From contig JAWKJB010000003.1 in the NCBI GenBank assembly GCA_041393965.1, positions 382,825 to 446,824 of the forward strand: a stretch of 64,000 bases of DNA, in the 5' to 3' direction. This document shows, piece after piece, positions 17,240 to 27,063 of the stretch (its first letter is position 1; every line of letters starts with the position of its first letter). Under the pieces are notes generated by a model that was not told the DNA's origin, searched no databases, and saw only the letters and a list, made by a program, of their open reading frames with translations. This DNA comes from Acidimicrobiia bacterium. GTDB taxonomy: Bacteria; Actinomycetota; Acidimicrobiia; Spongiisociales; UBA5794. The position numbers and the translations under genes were made by a program.

Positions 17240-19509
17240 GCTCGTTCATCGACCGGCACCACTCGGCTGTGAGTGTGTTCCTCGTCGCCCTCACCGTGGT
17301 GATCTCGTCCGGGATCCTGATATTCGGATATGAGCAGGTGACCGATGTCCCAGCCGTGATCGCCGAGGGGGAGCGATCGCCACAGGACTTCTACGCCGAC
17401 CGATCGACCTCCGAGATCCCAGACGACGCCAAGACCGAGCAAGCTCGAACACAAGCCGAGATCAACGAGCCGGCGCCGTACACAATCAACCAGACGACTT
17501 CGCAGAATGTGATCAACGACATCATCCTGTTCTTCTCCGATCTCGACGATGGGGCCTTCCTTCCGGCTCCTCCACCGACGACCACAACGACCATCGATGT
17601 GACCACGACGATCGCAGGGGACACGACATCGTCCACATCGTCGACGACCACGGTCCCGACGACAACCACCACCACGACGCTGCCCCGTCGTGACGCTGAA
17701 GACCAGGTCTCGCGACTGATGGCAACCCACGCGATCCTCACCGAGGACACCATCGCCCAGTTCGTCTACCTCCACGACAAGGATCTCGATCGCGTTGCAG
17801 ACGGTGAGGCGTCGGTGTTCCCCGACATGCAGGCAACCGCAACCGGATGGGCGTCCGATGAGCTGACCGAAGGGATACGAACCTCGGATCTCAACACCGT
17901 ACAGAGCAAGTACCTCGCGTCGGCGACCCGGCCACCGATCTCGATCGTCGGAATCCCGGAGGAGGATGTTCCGATCACCCACGAAGCACTCGGTTCACTC
18001 GTCGCGCGGCGGCTCCAGGTGAACGAGGTCGTCGACGAGACACAGTGGGAGATCAACAAGCAACTTGCGCGTGACGCGGTTCCCGTGCAAACGACCTCGT
18101 ACTCGATCGGAGAACCGATCGCACGCGAGGGAGATGTACTCACCGCGGTGCAGGTGGCCGCGATCCAAGAGCTCGGTCTCTACGAGCCGGAGATCGAACA
18201 GGGCGTGTCACCGTGGGCCATGGTACTGGTGACGGCACTCAGCGTCCTGCTTGCCGCATTCCTGCTGTGGCGTATCGCACCTTCCCACCTCGAACGACCT
18301 CGCGACATGGCCCTCCTCGCGATCATCATCTCTCTCGCGGCCGCCGCGGCCCGCGTGCCTGACCTCGTTACCTCGCCCGACAACCACGCGGTGGGCTACA
18401 TCATGCCCGCCGTCGCGATCGGTGTGATGGCCGCGATCTTGTTCGATCAGAGAACGGCGCTGCTCGTCGCGCTTCCGATGGCTGCTTTCACAGCGGTCGC
18501 GACGGGGGATATCGGGTTCACGGTCTACGCCGGTATCGCAGCAGCGGTCCCGGTTGGATTCGTGTCGAGTGTCTCGACTCGGTCGCAGCTGCGATTGTCG
18601 GTGCTCGGCTCGGCTGCGGTCGTCGCACCGCTCGCCGCTGGGCTCGAACTCGTGTTCTTTCCCGGGGCCACCGGCGCTGACGCACTCGAGTCGCTCGCGT
18701 GGGCCCTCGCCGGTGCGGTCGTTGGTGGCTTCCTCGGCCAGGGACTTGTGTCGTTCCTCGAGACCGCCTTCGGGGTCACGACGACGATGACCCTGCTGGA
18801 CCTGCTCGACCGCAACCATCCCGCCCTTCAAGTCCTCGAGGAGCAGGCGCCCGGGACCTTCAACCACTCGATGCTTGTCGGCTCGCTCGCAGGGAGGGCG
18901 GCGAGGGCAATCGGCGCCGACCCGCTTCTTGCGCAGGCCGCTGCGTGGTACCACGACCTCGGCAAGACGAAGAACCCCCAATACTTCGTCGAGAACCAGC
19001 TCGGTTACAACCCCCACGATGAGCTCGATCCACAGGAGTCGGCATCGATCATCCGCCAGCATGTTTCCGACGGCCTTGAGCTCGCCCGCCAATACCGAAT
19101 CCCCGACGATGTCGCGGCCGGGATTCTCATGCATCACGGCACGAGCCTCATGCGCTACTTCTACCACAAGGCGCTCAAGACTGACGAGGATGTCGACCCG
19201 GACCTCTTCCGCCATGCTGGGGAGAAGCCGCGACGCCGCGAGATGGCCATTGTCATGATCTCGGACGCAACCGAGGCCGCGGCTCGCGCTTATGCCCAAG
19301 CCGAACAGCCGACCGAGATCGGACTGGCGAAACTTGTCGACTCGATCGTCGCCGAGAAACTCGACGACGGCCAGTTCGACCGATCGTCCCTGACCTTCGG
19401 AGAACTGACGGTCATCAAGGCCGAGATCGTCAACGCCCTTGCCGGCTACTACCATGTTCGGGTCGAGTACCCGGACTTCCCGACCGCGGATGCCGATCAA
19501 ACCGCATGA
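17236..19509 (+). CDS. pgpH: 7TMR-HD membrane phosphohydrolase (PgpH-type c-di-AMP phosphodiesterase)
   Basis: 757 residues: an N-terminal membrane segment (about 12-33), a long extracellular 7TMR-HDED domain, seven membrane helices between roughly residues 330 and 510, and a cytoplasmic HD domain with HSMLVGSLAGRAA, WYHDLGKTKNP, RQHVSDG and ILMHHGTSLMRYFYHK. PgpH hydrolyses c-di-AMP in Listeria; family members in this gene position are expected to do the same. Odd feature: a Thr/Ser-rich low-complexity stretch of about 40 residues (from PPPTTTTTID to TTTLPRR) is inserted in the extracellular domain. It overlaps phoH and ybeY by four bases each. Confidence 0.9.
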   Translation: MSSFIDRHHSAVSVFLVALTVVISSGILIFGYEQVTDVPAVIAEGERSPQDFYADRSTSEIPDDAKTEQARTQAEINEPAPYTINQTTSQNVINDIILFFSDLDDGAFLPAPPPTTTTTIDVTTTIAGDTTSSTSSTTTVPTTTTTTTLPRRDAEDQVSRLMATHAILTEDTIAQFVYLHDKDLDRVADGEASVFPDMQATATGWASDELTEGIRTSDLNTVQSKYLASATRPPISIVGIPEEDVPITHEALGSLVARRLQVNEVVDETQWEINKQLARDAVPVQTTSYSIGEPIAREGDVLTAVQVAAIQELGLYEPEIEQGVSPWAMVLVTALSVLLAAFLLWRIAPSHLERPRDMALLAIIISLAAAAARVPDLVTSPDNHAVGYIMPAVAIGVMAAILFDQRTALLVALPMAAFTAVATGDIGFTVYAGIAAAVPVGFVSSVSTRSQLRLSVLGSAAVVAPLAAGLELVFFPGATGADALESLAWALAGAVVGGFLGQGLVSFLETAFGVTTTMTLLDLLDRNHPALQVLEEQAPGTFNHSMLVGSLAGRAARAIGADPLLAQAAAWYHDLGKTKNPQYFVENQLGYNPHDELDPQESASIIRQHVSDGLELARQYRIPDDVAAGILMHHGTSLMRYFYHKALKTDEDVDPDLFRHAGEKPRRREMAIVMISDATEAAARAYAQAEQPTEIGLAKLVDSIVAEKLDDGQFDRSSLTFGELTVIKAEIVNALAGYYHVRVEYPDFPTADADQTA

Positions 19510-19970
19510 CGGCAACGGTGAAGGGCCCAAACGACGAGATCGATCTGGATGCACTCACTCGGTTCGCGCAGGCGATCCTCGACGGCGAGGGGCTCGACGA
19601 TTCGGCAGCCGTCACCATCCGGCTCGTTTCGAACGACGAGATCGCGGAACTCAACGAAACCCACCTCGGAAGGTCGGGTCCGACCGATGTGCTCGCGTTC
19701 CCGATCGAGGACGCAGAGCCCGGGAACCCACCGAAGCGCCTTCCAGGCGCCCCTCCACTCGATCTCGGCGATATATTCATAGCTACCCATGTGGTCCATC
19801 AGCATGCAGACGAATACGGTGTCGATTTCTCCACCGAGCTGCACCTGATGGTGTGCCACGGCCTCCTGCATCTCCTCGGCTGGGATCACGAAACCACCGA
19901 GGACGCAGAACGGATGGAACAGCGCGAGGCGGACCACCTCGGGCGTGTCGGCATGGTGAGACGGCCATGA
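19506..19970 (+). CDS. ybeY: Endoribonuclease YbeY
   Basis: 154 residues with the zinc-binding H3 motif HGLLHLLGWDH and the upstream RSGPTDVLAFP segment typical of the family. YbeY takes part in 16S rRNA 3'-end maturation and ribosome quality control. ATG 19506 overlaps pgpH and the stop overlaps the next gene; the phoH-pgpH-ybeY-corC-era run is a conserved operon. A short Pro-rich insertion (PGNPPKRLPGAPP) between the two halves is slightly unusual. Confidence 0.95.
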   Translation: MTATVKGPNDEIDLDALTRFAQAILDGEGLDDSAAVTIRLVSNDEIAELNETHLGRSGPTDVLAFPIEDAEPGNPPKRLPGAPPLDLGDIFIATHVVHQHADEYGVDFSTELHLMVCHGLLHLLGWDHETTEDAERMEQREADHLGRVGMVRRP

Positions 19971-21142
19971 CCGATGTCGGGATCGTCGTCGGCGTTGCTG
20001 GTGCGCTCGTCATCGCGGGAACCGCGGCGATCCTTCGCGCTGGCGGCGCAAGCCTTGTGCGAACCGCTCGCGCCGATGCCCTCAAGGCCGTCGCGGCTGG
20101 TGTCAACGGTGCCGAGCGGGTCGCTGTCCTCCTCGAGAACAGGGCAAGAGTTCAACCTGCGCTTGGAACCACTATCACCTTCCTCGCGGTGGTTGCGGTG
20201 ATTCCCTTGACATGGGCAATCACCGATACGCTGAGGGGGGCAGAGCTTGGGCTGGCGTTGCTGGTGATGGCCGCCACGCTGTTGATGGCCATCGACATCG
20301 TTCCGAGAAGGCTCGGTCAGGTCCGTCCCGGAACACTCGCGTACCGGCTTTCACGGCCGCTTTCGATCGCCATTCGCTTCGGTGAGTTCGCAGGCGACCT
20401 CATCTCCGAGGTCGACGACGAGGATGTTGTCGAGGACCAGCAAGCAGCAGACGCTCAGGAAAAAGTCCTCATACGGTCGATTCTCGAGTTCACCGAAACG
20501 ATTGTGCGCGAAGTCATGGTGCCGCGAACGGACATGGTCACGATCCCGGGTTCTGCGTCGACGGACGATGCCGTCGACCTCGTCCTCTCGTCGGGACGCT
20601 CGAGGATCCCCGTGACGGGTGAAGGCGTGGACCAGGTGCTCGGGGTGCTGTACTCGCGCGACCTGCTGGAGTTGTTCGATCGCGAAGCCGAACCCCGGCG
20701 GACCGATCAGGTCTGTCACGACGCGTTCTTTGTTCCCGAAACGATGCGGATCTCCGAGCTGCTGCGTGCAATGCAGTCCATGCAACAGCACATGGCGATC
20801 GTCGTCGACGAGTTCGGCAGCACGGCAGGCATCGTGACCATCGAGGATCTCGTTGAGGAGATCGTCGGGGAGATCGCCGACGAGTACGACAAGGAGGAGC
20901 CGATGATCATCGAAGACGGTGGGTCGTTCATCGTTGACGCACGGCTCGGGGTGGGTGAACTGGCGGCTCTCGTTGGCACCGAGCTGCCATCAGACGAGTG
21001 GGACACCGTCGGCGGCCTCGTGCTCGAACTCGCAGGCAGGGTCCCCGAGGAAGGTGAGTCCTTCGACCACGACGGGCTGACCTTCACGCCGATGTCGGTC
21101 CGGGGAAGGCGCGTCGAGAAGGTGCGGGTCGGTCGGGCGTGA
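19967..21142 (+). CDS. CBS-domain membrane protein of the HlyC/CorC (CNNM-like) family
   Basis: 391 residues: three or four N-terminal membrane helices (a reduced DUF21/CNNM domain), then EFTETIVREVMVPRTDMV, which opens the CBS pair, SRIPVTGEGVDQVLGVLYSRDL, and a second CBS with HMAIVVDEFGSTAGIVTIEDLVEEIVGEI, ending in a CorC/HlyC transporter-associated domain (DARLGVGELAALVG). Homologues are linked to Mg or Co export. ATG 19967 overlaps ybeY by four bases, and its own stop overlaps era. Confidence 0.9.
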   Translation: MTDVGIVVGVAGALVIAGTAAILRAGGASLVRTARADALKAVAAGVNGAERVAVLLENRARVQPALGTTITFLAVVAVIPLTWAITDTLRGAELGLALLVMAATLLMAIDIVPRRLGQVRPGTLAYRLSRPLSIAIRFGEFAGDLISEVDDEDVVEDQQAADAQEKVLIRSILEFTETIVREVMVPRTDMVTIPGSASTDDAVDLVLSSGRSRIPVTGEGVDQVLGVLYSRDLLELFDREAEPRRTDQVCHDAFFVPETMRISELLRAMQSMQQHMAIVVDEFGSTAGIVTIEDLVEEIVGEIADEYDKEEPMIIEDGGSFIVDARLGVGELAALVGTELPSDEWDTVGGLVLELAGRVPEEGESFDHDGLTFTPMSVRGRRVEKVRVGRA

Positions 21143-22032
21143 CCGACACCGAAACACGATCCGGGTTCGTCGCGGTTGTCGGCCGTCCCAATGTGGGCAA
21201 GTCGACCCTCGTCAACGCCCTCGTCGGTGACAAGGTCGCGATCACCTCGCCGCGACCACAGACAACACGCAACACCATCAGGGGCGTCCTCACCGACGAG
21301 GCGGAAGGATTCCAGATCGTCCTGGTCGACACGCCCGGCCTCCACAAGCCCAAGACCGCCCTTGGGAGACGGCTCAACGCGCTCGTGGAAGCGTCCCTCG
21401 CCGACGCCGATGCCATCATGTTCGTCATCGACGCCACCCAGCCGGTCGGTCCGGGGGACCGCTTGATCGCCGAGCGGCTCATTGCCGCAGGTACACCGGC
21501 GATCGTCGTCGTGAACAAGGTGGACCGTGCGGATCGGGAACAGATCGCTCAGCGGCTCACCGAAGCCGCCGAGTGGGGATTCGGGGCCTATGTCCCGGTG
21601 TCGGCGTTGAAGCAGGACGGCACCGCCATCATCGTCGACGAGCTTGCAGAACGCCTCGGACCCGGCCCATTCTTTTTCCCTACCGACGCGGTGACCGACC
21701 AACCGGATCGATTCACGGCTGGCGAACTCATCCGTGAGAAGTACCTGTCGAGACTCCACGACGAGCTGCCGCATGCGCTCGCAGTGGTGGTGGACGACAT
21801 GGAGCAGCGTCCCGACGGTCTGCTCGAGATCGTCGCGACCGCCTATGTGGAACGGGAGTCGCAGAAGGGCATGGTGATCGGGAAGGGCGGGACGATGGTG
21901 CGTGATGTCGGCACGGCAGCGCGCTCCGACCTCGAACGCTTGTTCGGGACCCGGGTGTTCCTCGATCTGCGTGTCAAGGTTGCCCGTGACTGGCAGGAAA
22001 CCGATGCGATGCTCGATCGGCTCGGGTTCTGA
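21139..22032 (+). CDS. era: GTPase Era
   Basis: 297 residues. GTPase motifs: G1 GRPNVGKST, G2 region RNTIRG, G3 DTPGLHKPK, G4 NKVDRA. The C-terminal KH domain has VIGKGGTMVRDVG, which binds the 3' end of 16S rRNA. Era is needed for 30S assembly. GTG start 21139 overlaps the upstream stop by four bases. It closes the phoH-to-era operon; a reverse-strand gene follows. Confidence 0.97.
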   Translation: MTDTETRSGFVAVVGRPNVGKSTLVNALVGDKVAITSPRPQTTRNTIRGVLTDEAEGFQIVLVDTPGLHKPKTALGRRLNALVEASLADADAIMFVIDATQPVGPGDRLIAERLIAAGTPAIVVVNKVDRADREQIAQRLTEAAEWGFGAYVPVSALKQDGTAIIVDELAERLGPGPFFFPTDAVTDQPDRFTAGELIREKYLSRLHDELPHALAVVVDDMEQRPDGLLEIVATAYVERESQKGMVIGKGGTMVRDVGTAARSDLERLFGTRVFLDLRVKVARDWQETDAMLDRLGF

Positions 22033-22057
22033 GGGACCGACCCCGATCCGACCCCTT

Positions 22058-22339
22058 TCAGCTACCAGCGATCGAGTCGAATCTGGCAGCCAGATCGGTG
22101 TCGCGGGCGGTGAGTGCGGATTCGGAGTGCGTCGTGAGGGTCATCGTGACCTTGTTCCACCGGATGTCGATGTCGGGGTGGTGGTCGGCCTGCTCGGCAG
22201 CGAAGGCGCATTCGGTCACGAACGCGACCGCGGACGGGAAGCCATCGAACTCGTAGGTTCTCTCGATCTCCTCACCCTCGAGATCCCACTCGGGGTGCTC
22301 AGCAGCGAACCTGTTTCGCTCCGACTCCGACAACCGCAT
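22058..22339 (-). CDS. Pterin-4a-carbinolamine dehydratase
   Basis: 93-residue small enzyme. The segment FAAEQADHHPDIDIRWNKVTMTL contains the HHPD...W..V pattern that forms the pterin-binding active site of the PCD/DCoH family, and WDLEGEEIERTYEFDGF is the usual N-terminal part. It regenerates quinonoid dihydrobiopterin after aromatic amino acid hydroxylation or a similar pterin reaction. No aromatic hydroxylase is present nearby. It is the only reverse-strand gene between era and recO. Confidence 0.9.
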   Translation of the reverse strand: MRLSESERNRFAAEHPEWDLEGEEIERTYEFDGFPSAVAFVTECAFAAEQADHHPDIDIRWNKVTMTLTTHSESALTARDTDLAARFDSIAGS

Positions 22340-22412
22340 GCCAGCAGTCTACCGTTCGCCCTTGGAGTCGCCGATACCGGGAACGGTGAACGGCGAACGG
22401 TAGACTTCTCCG

Positions 22413-23132
22413 ATGGCGCTCCGATCCGACCAAGGCATCGTCCTCAGGGGCTACCCGTTCGGCGAGTCCCATCGGGTGGTGGTGCTGTTGAGTCCCAACC
22501 ACGGGAAGCTGCGCACCGTGGCCAAAGGCGTTCGCAAGACCAAGAGCAGGTTCGGCGGTCGTCTCGAGCCGATGACTCATGTCGACATCGTGCTGTATGA
22601 GGGTAAGAACCTCGACACGATCACGCAGGTCTCGGTCATCAACGGGTTCCCACAGATACGCAACGACCTCGACCGCGTGCTCGCCGCAGGGACCATGATC
22701 GAGGTCGTCGACGCCGTCGTCGCAGAGGATGACCCGTCTCTGCGCATGTTTCTCCTGCTCCAACGGGGCCTCACCGTGTTGGATCATGGGCCACCGCACC
22801 CCGACCTTGTCACGGCGTTCCTGCTCAAGGCGGCCGACATCGTGGGCGTCGCCCCTGCATTCGATTCGTGCTCGGGCTGCGGCCGGACCGGTGGTCTGCG
22901 CCGGTTCAGCTTCGAGGCCGGAGGATCGGTCTGCGAAACCTGCCGCGCACCGGGATCGTTCGCGCTGCGCGCTGGTGTCGTCGAGTACCTCGCAGGGGTC
23001 GCCCACGCCGACCTCGCATCGCTCCCGGAGGCGGATGGGTCTCTCTCGGGGGAGGCGCTCGGGATCACCAAACGGTTCATGGAGTACCACCTCGAGCGGC
23101 AGCTCAAGACGCTCACCGGTCCGCGTGGCTGA
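22413..23132 (+). CDS. recO: DNA repair protein RecO
   Basis: 239 residues: N-terminal OB fold (GIVLRGYPFGESHRVVVLLSP, then GKLRTVAKGVRKTKSRFGGRLEP) and a helical domain with a four-cysteine zinc site (CSGCGR and CETC). RecO anneals single strands and loads RecA with RecR in the RecFOR pathway. Its 3' end overlaps uppS by eight bases. The era-recO neighbourhood is conserved. Confidence 0.95.
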   Translation: MALRSDQGIVLRGYPFGESHRVVVLLSPNHGKLRTVAKGVRKTKSRFGGRLEPMTHVDIVLYEGKNLDTITQVSVINGFPQIRNDLDRVLAAGTMIEVVDAVVAEDDPSLRMFLLLQRGLTVLDHGPPHPDLVTAFLLKAADIVGVAPAFDSCSGCGRTGGLRRFSFEAGGSVCETCRAPGSFALRAGVVEYLAGVAHADLASLPEADGSLSGEALGITKRFMEYHLERQLKTLTGPRG

Positions 23133-23883
23133 GCCGTCCCGCCACGGCGTCGCCGTCCCTGCCCATGTCGCGATCATCATGGACGGGAACGGACGATGGG
23201 CGAATGCCCGTGGCTTGCACCGAACGCAAGGCCACGCCGCCGGTGAGCCCGCCTTGTTCGATGTCGTCCACGGTGCGCTCGACCTCGGCATCGAATGGTT
23301 GACGGTGTACACCTTCTCGACCGAGAACTGGTCGAGGGATCCCGACGAGGTCGAGTTCTTGATGCAATTCAATGTCGACCTCCTGGAACGGCGCCGCGAC
23401 GAGCTGCACGAACTCGGAGTGCGGGTGCTGTTCTCCGGCGACCGAAACGACCCACGGATCCCCCCGGTCCTGCTCGAGCGGATGGCCACGGCTGAGCAAC
23501 TCACCGCCTCCAACACGGCGATGTCGATGGTGTTCGCCTTCAACTACGGCGGCCGCACGGAGATTGTCGATGCCGTACGCGAGATCGCGAGGTCGGTGGC
23601 GGCGGGCGCACTCGATCCGGACACCATCGACGACGACACCGTCGAAGCAGCCCTCTACCTCCCTGACATGCCGGATCCCGATCTCGTGATCCGCACAAGC
23701 GGCGAGCAGCGGACCTCGAATTTCCTGCTGTGGGAAGCTGCATACGCTGAGTATGTGTTCACGCCGGTGCTGTGGCCAGACTTCGACCGGCATGAGCTCG
23801 CACGGTGCATCGCCGAGTTCAGGGCCCGTGAACGCCGATTCGGCGGCGCCGAGGATGCATCCTTGCAAGGTCCGGGCCGGTAG
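23125..23883 (+). CDS. uppS: Undecaprenyl diphosphate synthase (cis-prenyltransferase)
   Basis: 252 residues with the family signatures HVAIIMDGNGRWA (catalytic Asp in MDGNGRW), TVYTFSTENWSR, FNYGGRTEIVDA and IRTSGEQRTSNFLLWEAAY. It adds isopentenyl units to make the polyprenyl carrier for peptidoglycan and teichoic acid synthesis at the membrane. Start GTG 23125 overlaps recO by eight bases; the frame stays open upstream but lies in recO. Chain length (C50 or C55) cannot be judged by eye. Confidence 0.95.
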   Translation: MAEPSRHGVAVPAHVAIIMDGNGRWANARGLHRTQGHAAGEPALFDVVHGALDLGIEWLTVYTFSTENWSRDPDEVEFLMQFNVDLLERRRDELHELGVRVLFSGDRNDPRIPPVLLERMATAEQLTASNTAMSMVFAFNYGGRTEIVDAVREIARSVAAGALDPDTIDDDTVEAALYLPDMPDPDLVIRTSGEQRTSNFLLWEAAYAEYVFTPVLWPDFDRHELARCIAEFRARERRFGGAEDASLQGPGR

Positions 23884-23917
23884 CATCCGACGACCCCGGC
23901 AGTCGGAAGGGGTAGGC

Positions 23918-25225
23918 ATGCCAACGGATTTCGATACGATCGTGAACCTCGCCAAGAAGCGCGGTTTCGTGTTCCAGTCCTCGGAGATCTACGGGGGCCT
24001 GAGGAGCGCATACGACTACGGGCCGCTCGGCGTCGAGATGCTCCGCAATGTCAAGAACGAGTGGTGGCGGTCGATGGTGCAGCTCCGGGACGATGTCGTC
24101 GGGCTCGACAGTGCCATCCTTCAGTCGCCTGAGGTGTGGATCGCCTCGGGTCATGCCGATTCGTTTTCGGATCCCCTCGTCGAATGTAAGGAATGCAACG
24201 CCCGCCATCGGCTCGACAAGCTCGACGATCCGAACCAATGCCCGGCCTGTTCCAGCCGCGACAGCTTCACCGAGCCCAAGGCATTCAACCTCATGTTCGA
24301 GACCCACATGGGCCCGGTCGAGTCGCGTGACAACCGGATCTGGCTTCGCCCGGAGACGGCGCAAGGCATCTTCATCAACTTCCAGAATGTGCGGAGGACC
24401 GCGCGGATGAAGCTTCCCTTCGGCATCGCCCAGATCGGTAAGTCCTTCCGCAACGAGATCACCCCTGGCCAGTTCGTGTTCCGCACAAGGGAATTCGAAC
24501 AGATGGAGATGGAGTATTTCTGCCACCCGAACGAAGCAGCCGCCACCTTCCAGGATTGGATCGAGACGCGGTACCAGTGGTACCTCGATCTCGGCATGAC
24601 CCAAGAGAACCTTCGGCTTCGCGAGCACGATGCGGACGAGCTCGCCCACTACGCGGCCGGAACCTTCGATGTTGAGTATCGGTTTCCGTGGGGCTGGGAC
24701 GAACTTGAGGGGATCGCCAACCGAACCGATTTCGACCTCAAGGCCCACATCGAACGATCCGGCGAGGATCTGACCTATTTCGATCCTGACACGGAGGAGC
24801 GGTTCGTCCCGTTCGTGATCGAACCGGCTGGCGGCGCGACCCGTACGACCTTCGCGTTCCTCATCGACGCGTACACAACCGAAGCGGTCAACGGAGAGCA
24901 ACGAGTGGTGCTCAAGCTCGACCCGAGGCTGTCGCCGGTGAAGGTTGCGGTGCTGCCCCTGTCGAAGAAGCCCGACCTTGTCGATACGACCGAGCGGGTT
25001 GCTGCGCCGCTTCGGGCGCGGTGGCAGATCGAGGTGGACATCACTCAGAGCATCGGACGGCGATACCGCCGACAAGACGAGATCGGGACGCCGTACTGTG
25101 TCACCGTCGACTTCGATTCCCTCGATGACGGCCAGGTGACGGTCAGGGATCGCGACACGATGGCGCAGGACCGTATCCCGATCGACAACCTCGAGGCATA
25201 CCTCGCCGACCGGCTCGTCGTCTGA
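23918..25225 (+). CDS. glyQS: Glycyl-tRNA synthetase, single-chain type
   Basis: 435-residue class II synthetase of the alpha2 (eukaryote/actinobacterial) type rather than alpha2beta2. Motifs: RGFVFQSSEIYGGLRSAYDY at the start, a zinc-ribbon-like CKEC...CPAC, motif 2 FRNEITPGQFVFRTREFEQ and motif 3 near the C-terminal half, then an anticodon-binding domain ending in DNLEAYLADRL. ATG 23918 follows GGAAGGGG. It lies in the era-recO-glyS-dnaG-rpoD order. Confidence 0.96.
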   Translation: MPTDFDTIVNLAKKRGFVFQSSEIYGGLRSAYDYGPLGVEMLRNVKNEWWRSMVQLRDDVVGLDSAILQSPEVWIASGHADSFSDPLVECKECNARHRLDKLDDPNQCPACSSRDSFTEPKAFNLMFETHMGPVESRDNRIWLRPETAQGIFINFQNVRRTARMKLPFGIAQIGKSFRNEITPGQFVFRTREFEQMEMEYFCHPNEAAATFQDWIETRYQWYLDLGMTQENLRLREHDADELAHYAAGTFDVEYRFPWGWDELEGIANRTDFDLKAHIERSGEDLTYFDPDTEERFVPFVIEPAGGATRTTFAFLIDAYTTEAVNGEQRVVLKLDPRLSPVKVAVLPLSKKPDLVDTTERVAAPLRARWQIEVDITQSIGRRYRRQDEIGTPYCVTVDFDSLDDGQVTVRDRDTMAQDRIPIDNLEAYLADRLVV

Positions 25226-25293
25226 CCCGACCCGTGGCGGACTTGCGGCATCGTCGCTGAACCGGGCTCGCGGCAATCCGGTATCTTCGTCCC

Positions 25294-27063
25294 ATGGCGT
25301 ATTCACGCGACGACATCGACCTCGTGAGAGACAAGACCGACCTGGTCGAGCTTGCCGCAGAGGTCACCAAGGTGAAGCGGTCGGGACGCTCGACGATGGC
25401 GGTGTGCCCCTTCCACTCGGAGAAGACGCCGTCCATGTCGATCGACGGGGCACGAGGCCTCTATCACTGTTTCGGATGCGGCAAGTCGGGCGATGTGTAC
25501 CGATGGGTGCAAGAGACCCAAGGAGTCGACTTCACCGGCGCTGTCGAGTTCCTCGCACGACGGGCAGGCGTGACGCTCACCGTCGATCCGCAGGCCGCAC
25601 GACGGCGGAGCCGCCGCGAACGCCTCGTTGAGGCGATGACCCATGCGGTGACATGGTACGCCGAGCGCCTCAAGTCGGCCTCGGACGCTGGCGGCGCAAG
25701 GAGCTATCTGAGGGGCCGAGGCTATGACGCACCGGTCGTGGAAGAGTTCGCGCTCGGTTACGCGCCGGACGAGTGGAGCGCCCTTGTCGAGCATCTGCGC
25801 GACCGAGGCGTCAGGGACGATGTGATGACGACCGCCGGTCTCGCGACGAGGTCGAGCCGCGGGGGCCTCATCGATCGTTTCCGGGGACGCATCATGTTCC
25901 CGATCCACGACTTGCGCGGCGACCCTGTGGGTTTCGGGGCGAGGATCCTCGACGGGGACGGTCCGAAGTATCTCAACAGCGCCGAGTCGCCCATCTACCA
26001 CAAGTCCCGACTCCTTTACGGTCTGCATCGGGCGAAGTCCGACATCGTCCGACGCGGCGAATCGGTTGTTGTTGAGGGTTACACGGATGTGATCGCGATG
26101 CACATGGCGGGCCTTCCGATCGCCGTTGCGACATGCGGCACCGCCCTCGTCGAGGGTCACCTTGACCTGCTTCGGCGGTTCTCGGAGCGTGTGGTGCTTG
26201 CTTTCGACGCCGACGAGGCGGGCGTCGGTGCGGCACTGCGCGGGTTCGAACGGTCGGTCCCCGGTGACCTCGACCTTCGGGTGGCGATGCTTCCGGAGGG
26301 GAAGGACCCCGCAGATGTTGTCGCAAGCGGCCGGATCGGCGAGCTCGACGAAGCCATCACGACCTCGACACCGCTGTTGCTGTTCCGGATCGACACGGAG
26401 CTCAACAAGCACGAGCTGAACGAGCCGGAGGCCCGGTCGCGTGCCGTGCGTGCCGTGGCAGCTGTCATCGCGCTGCATCCGGATCCTGTCGCACGCCACG
26501 AGTATGCGGTCCATGTCAGCCGCCGTACCGGTGTCGATGTCAAGTTCATCGAACAGGCGTTGCGTGATGTCCGAGGGTCACGACCGGGAGCCCCGCAGGA
26601 GGCTCCCGCGTCGGCAGCATCCGAGGAACACCCCACGGCCACCTACCCGACCGAGTTGGAGCTCCTGCGTTCACTTCTTGCCAACGATGAACGCCTTGCC
26701 GGTGTCGAGGTCACGGCCGACCTGTTCGCGAACCGTTCCACGGTCGCGGCGTATGCGGTGGTTGCGCCGCTGGTCGCCGAGCTCGCCCCGGGGCAGGCAC
26801 CCGATCTCGGGAGCGCGATCGGGAGCGACGAGTCCGCGGTCGGTGAGTTGCTTCGCAAGCTCGCCTTCGACGAAACGCCGTTGGCGGATCCCGCCGAACT
26901 GGTCGCGTGGCTGACGGTGAACCGCATCGAGGGGGAGATCGCACAGATCGAGGCATCGCTCCAGACGGCGAACGAACACGCCGATGAACAGAAGTCTTCG
27001 GAACTGTGGGCTCGCTTGATAGCGTTACAACAACGCCGCAGGGATCTCAGGAGCGCGGATTGA
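25294..27063 (+). CDS. dnaG: DNA primase
   Basis: 589 residues. The CHC2 zinc finger uses C38, H41, C59 and C62 (CPFHSEKTPS and CFGCGKSGD). The TOPRIM catalytic domain has VVVEGYTDVIAMH and AFDADEAG. A C-terminal helicase-interacting region follows. It makes RNA primers for replication. It overlaps rpoD by four bases, keeping the dnaG-rpoD pair of the macromolecular synthesis operon. Confidence 0.96.
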   Translation: MAYSRDDIDLVRDKTDLVELAAEVTKVKRSGRSTMAVCPFHSEKTPSMSIDGARGLYHCFGCGKSGDVYRWVQETQGVDFTGAVEFLARRAGVTLTVDPQAARRRSRRERLVEAMTHAVTWYAERLKSASDAGGARSYLRGRGYDAPVVEEFALGYAPDEWSALVEHLRDRGVRDDVMTTAGLATRSSRGGLIDRFRGRIMFPIHDLRGDPVGFGARILDGDGPKYLNSAESPIYHKSRLLYGLHRAKSDIVRRGESVVVEGYTDVIAMHMAGLPIAVATCGTALVEGHLDLLRRFSERVVLAFDADEAGVGAALRGFERSVPGDLDLRVAMLPEGKDPADVVASGRIGELDEAITTSTPLLLFRIDTELNKHELNEPEARSRAVRAVAAVIALHPDPVARHEYAVHVSRRTGVDVKFIEQALRDVRGSRPGAPQEAPASAASEEHPTATYPTELELLRSLLANDERLAGVEVTADLFANRSTVAAYAVVAPLVAELAPGQAPDLGSAIGSDESAVGELLRKLAFDETPLADPAELVAWLTVNRIEGEIAQIEASLQTANEHADEQKSSELWARLIALQQRRRDLRSAD

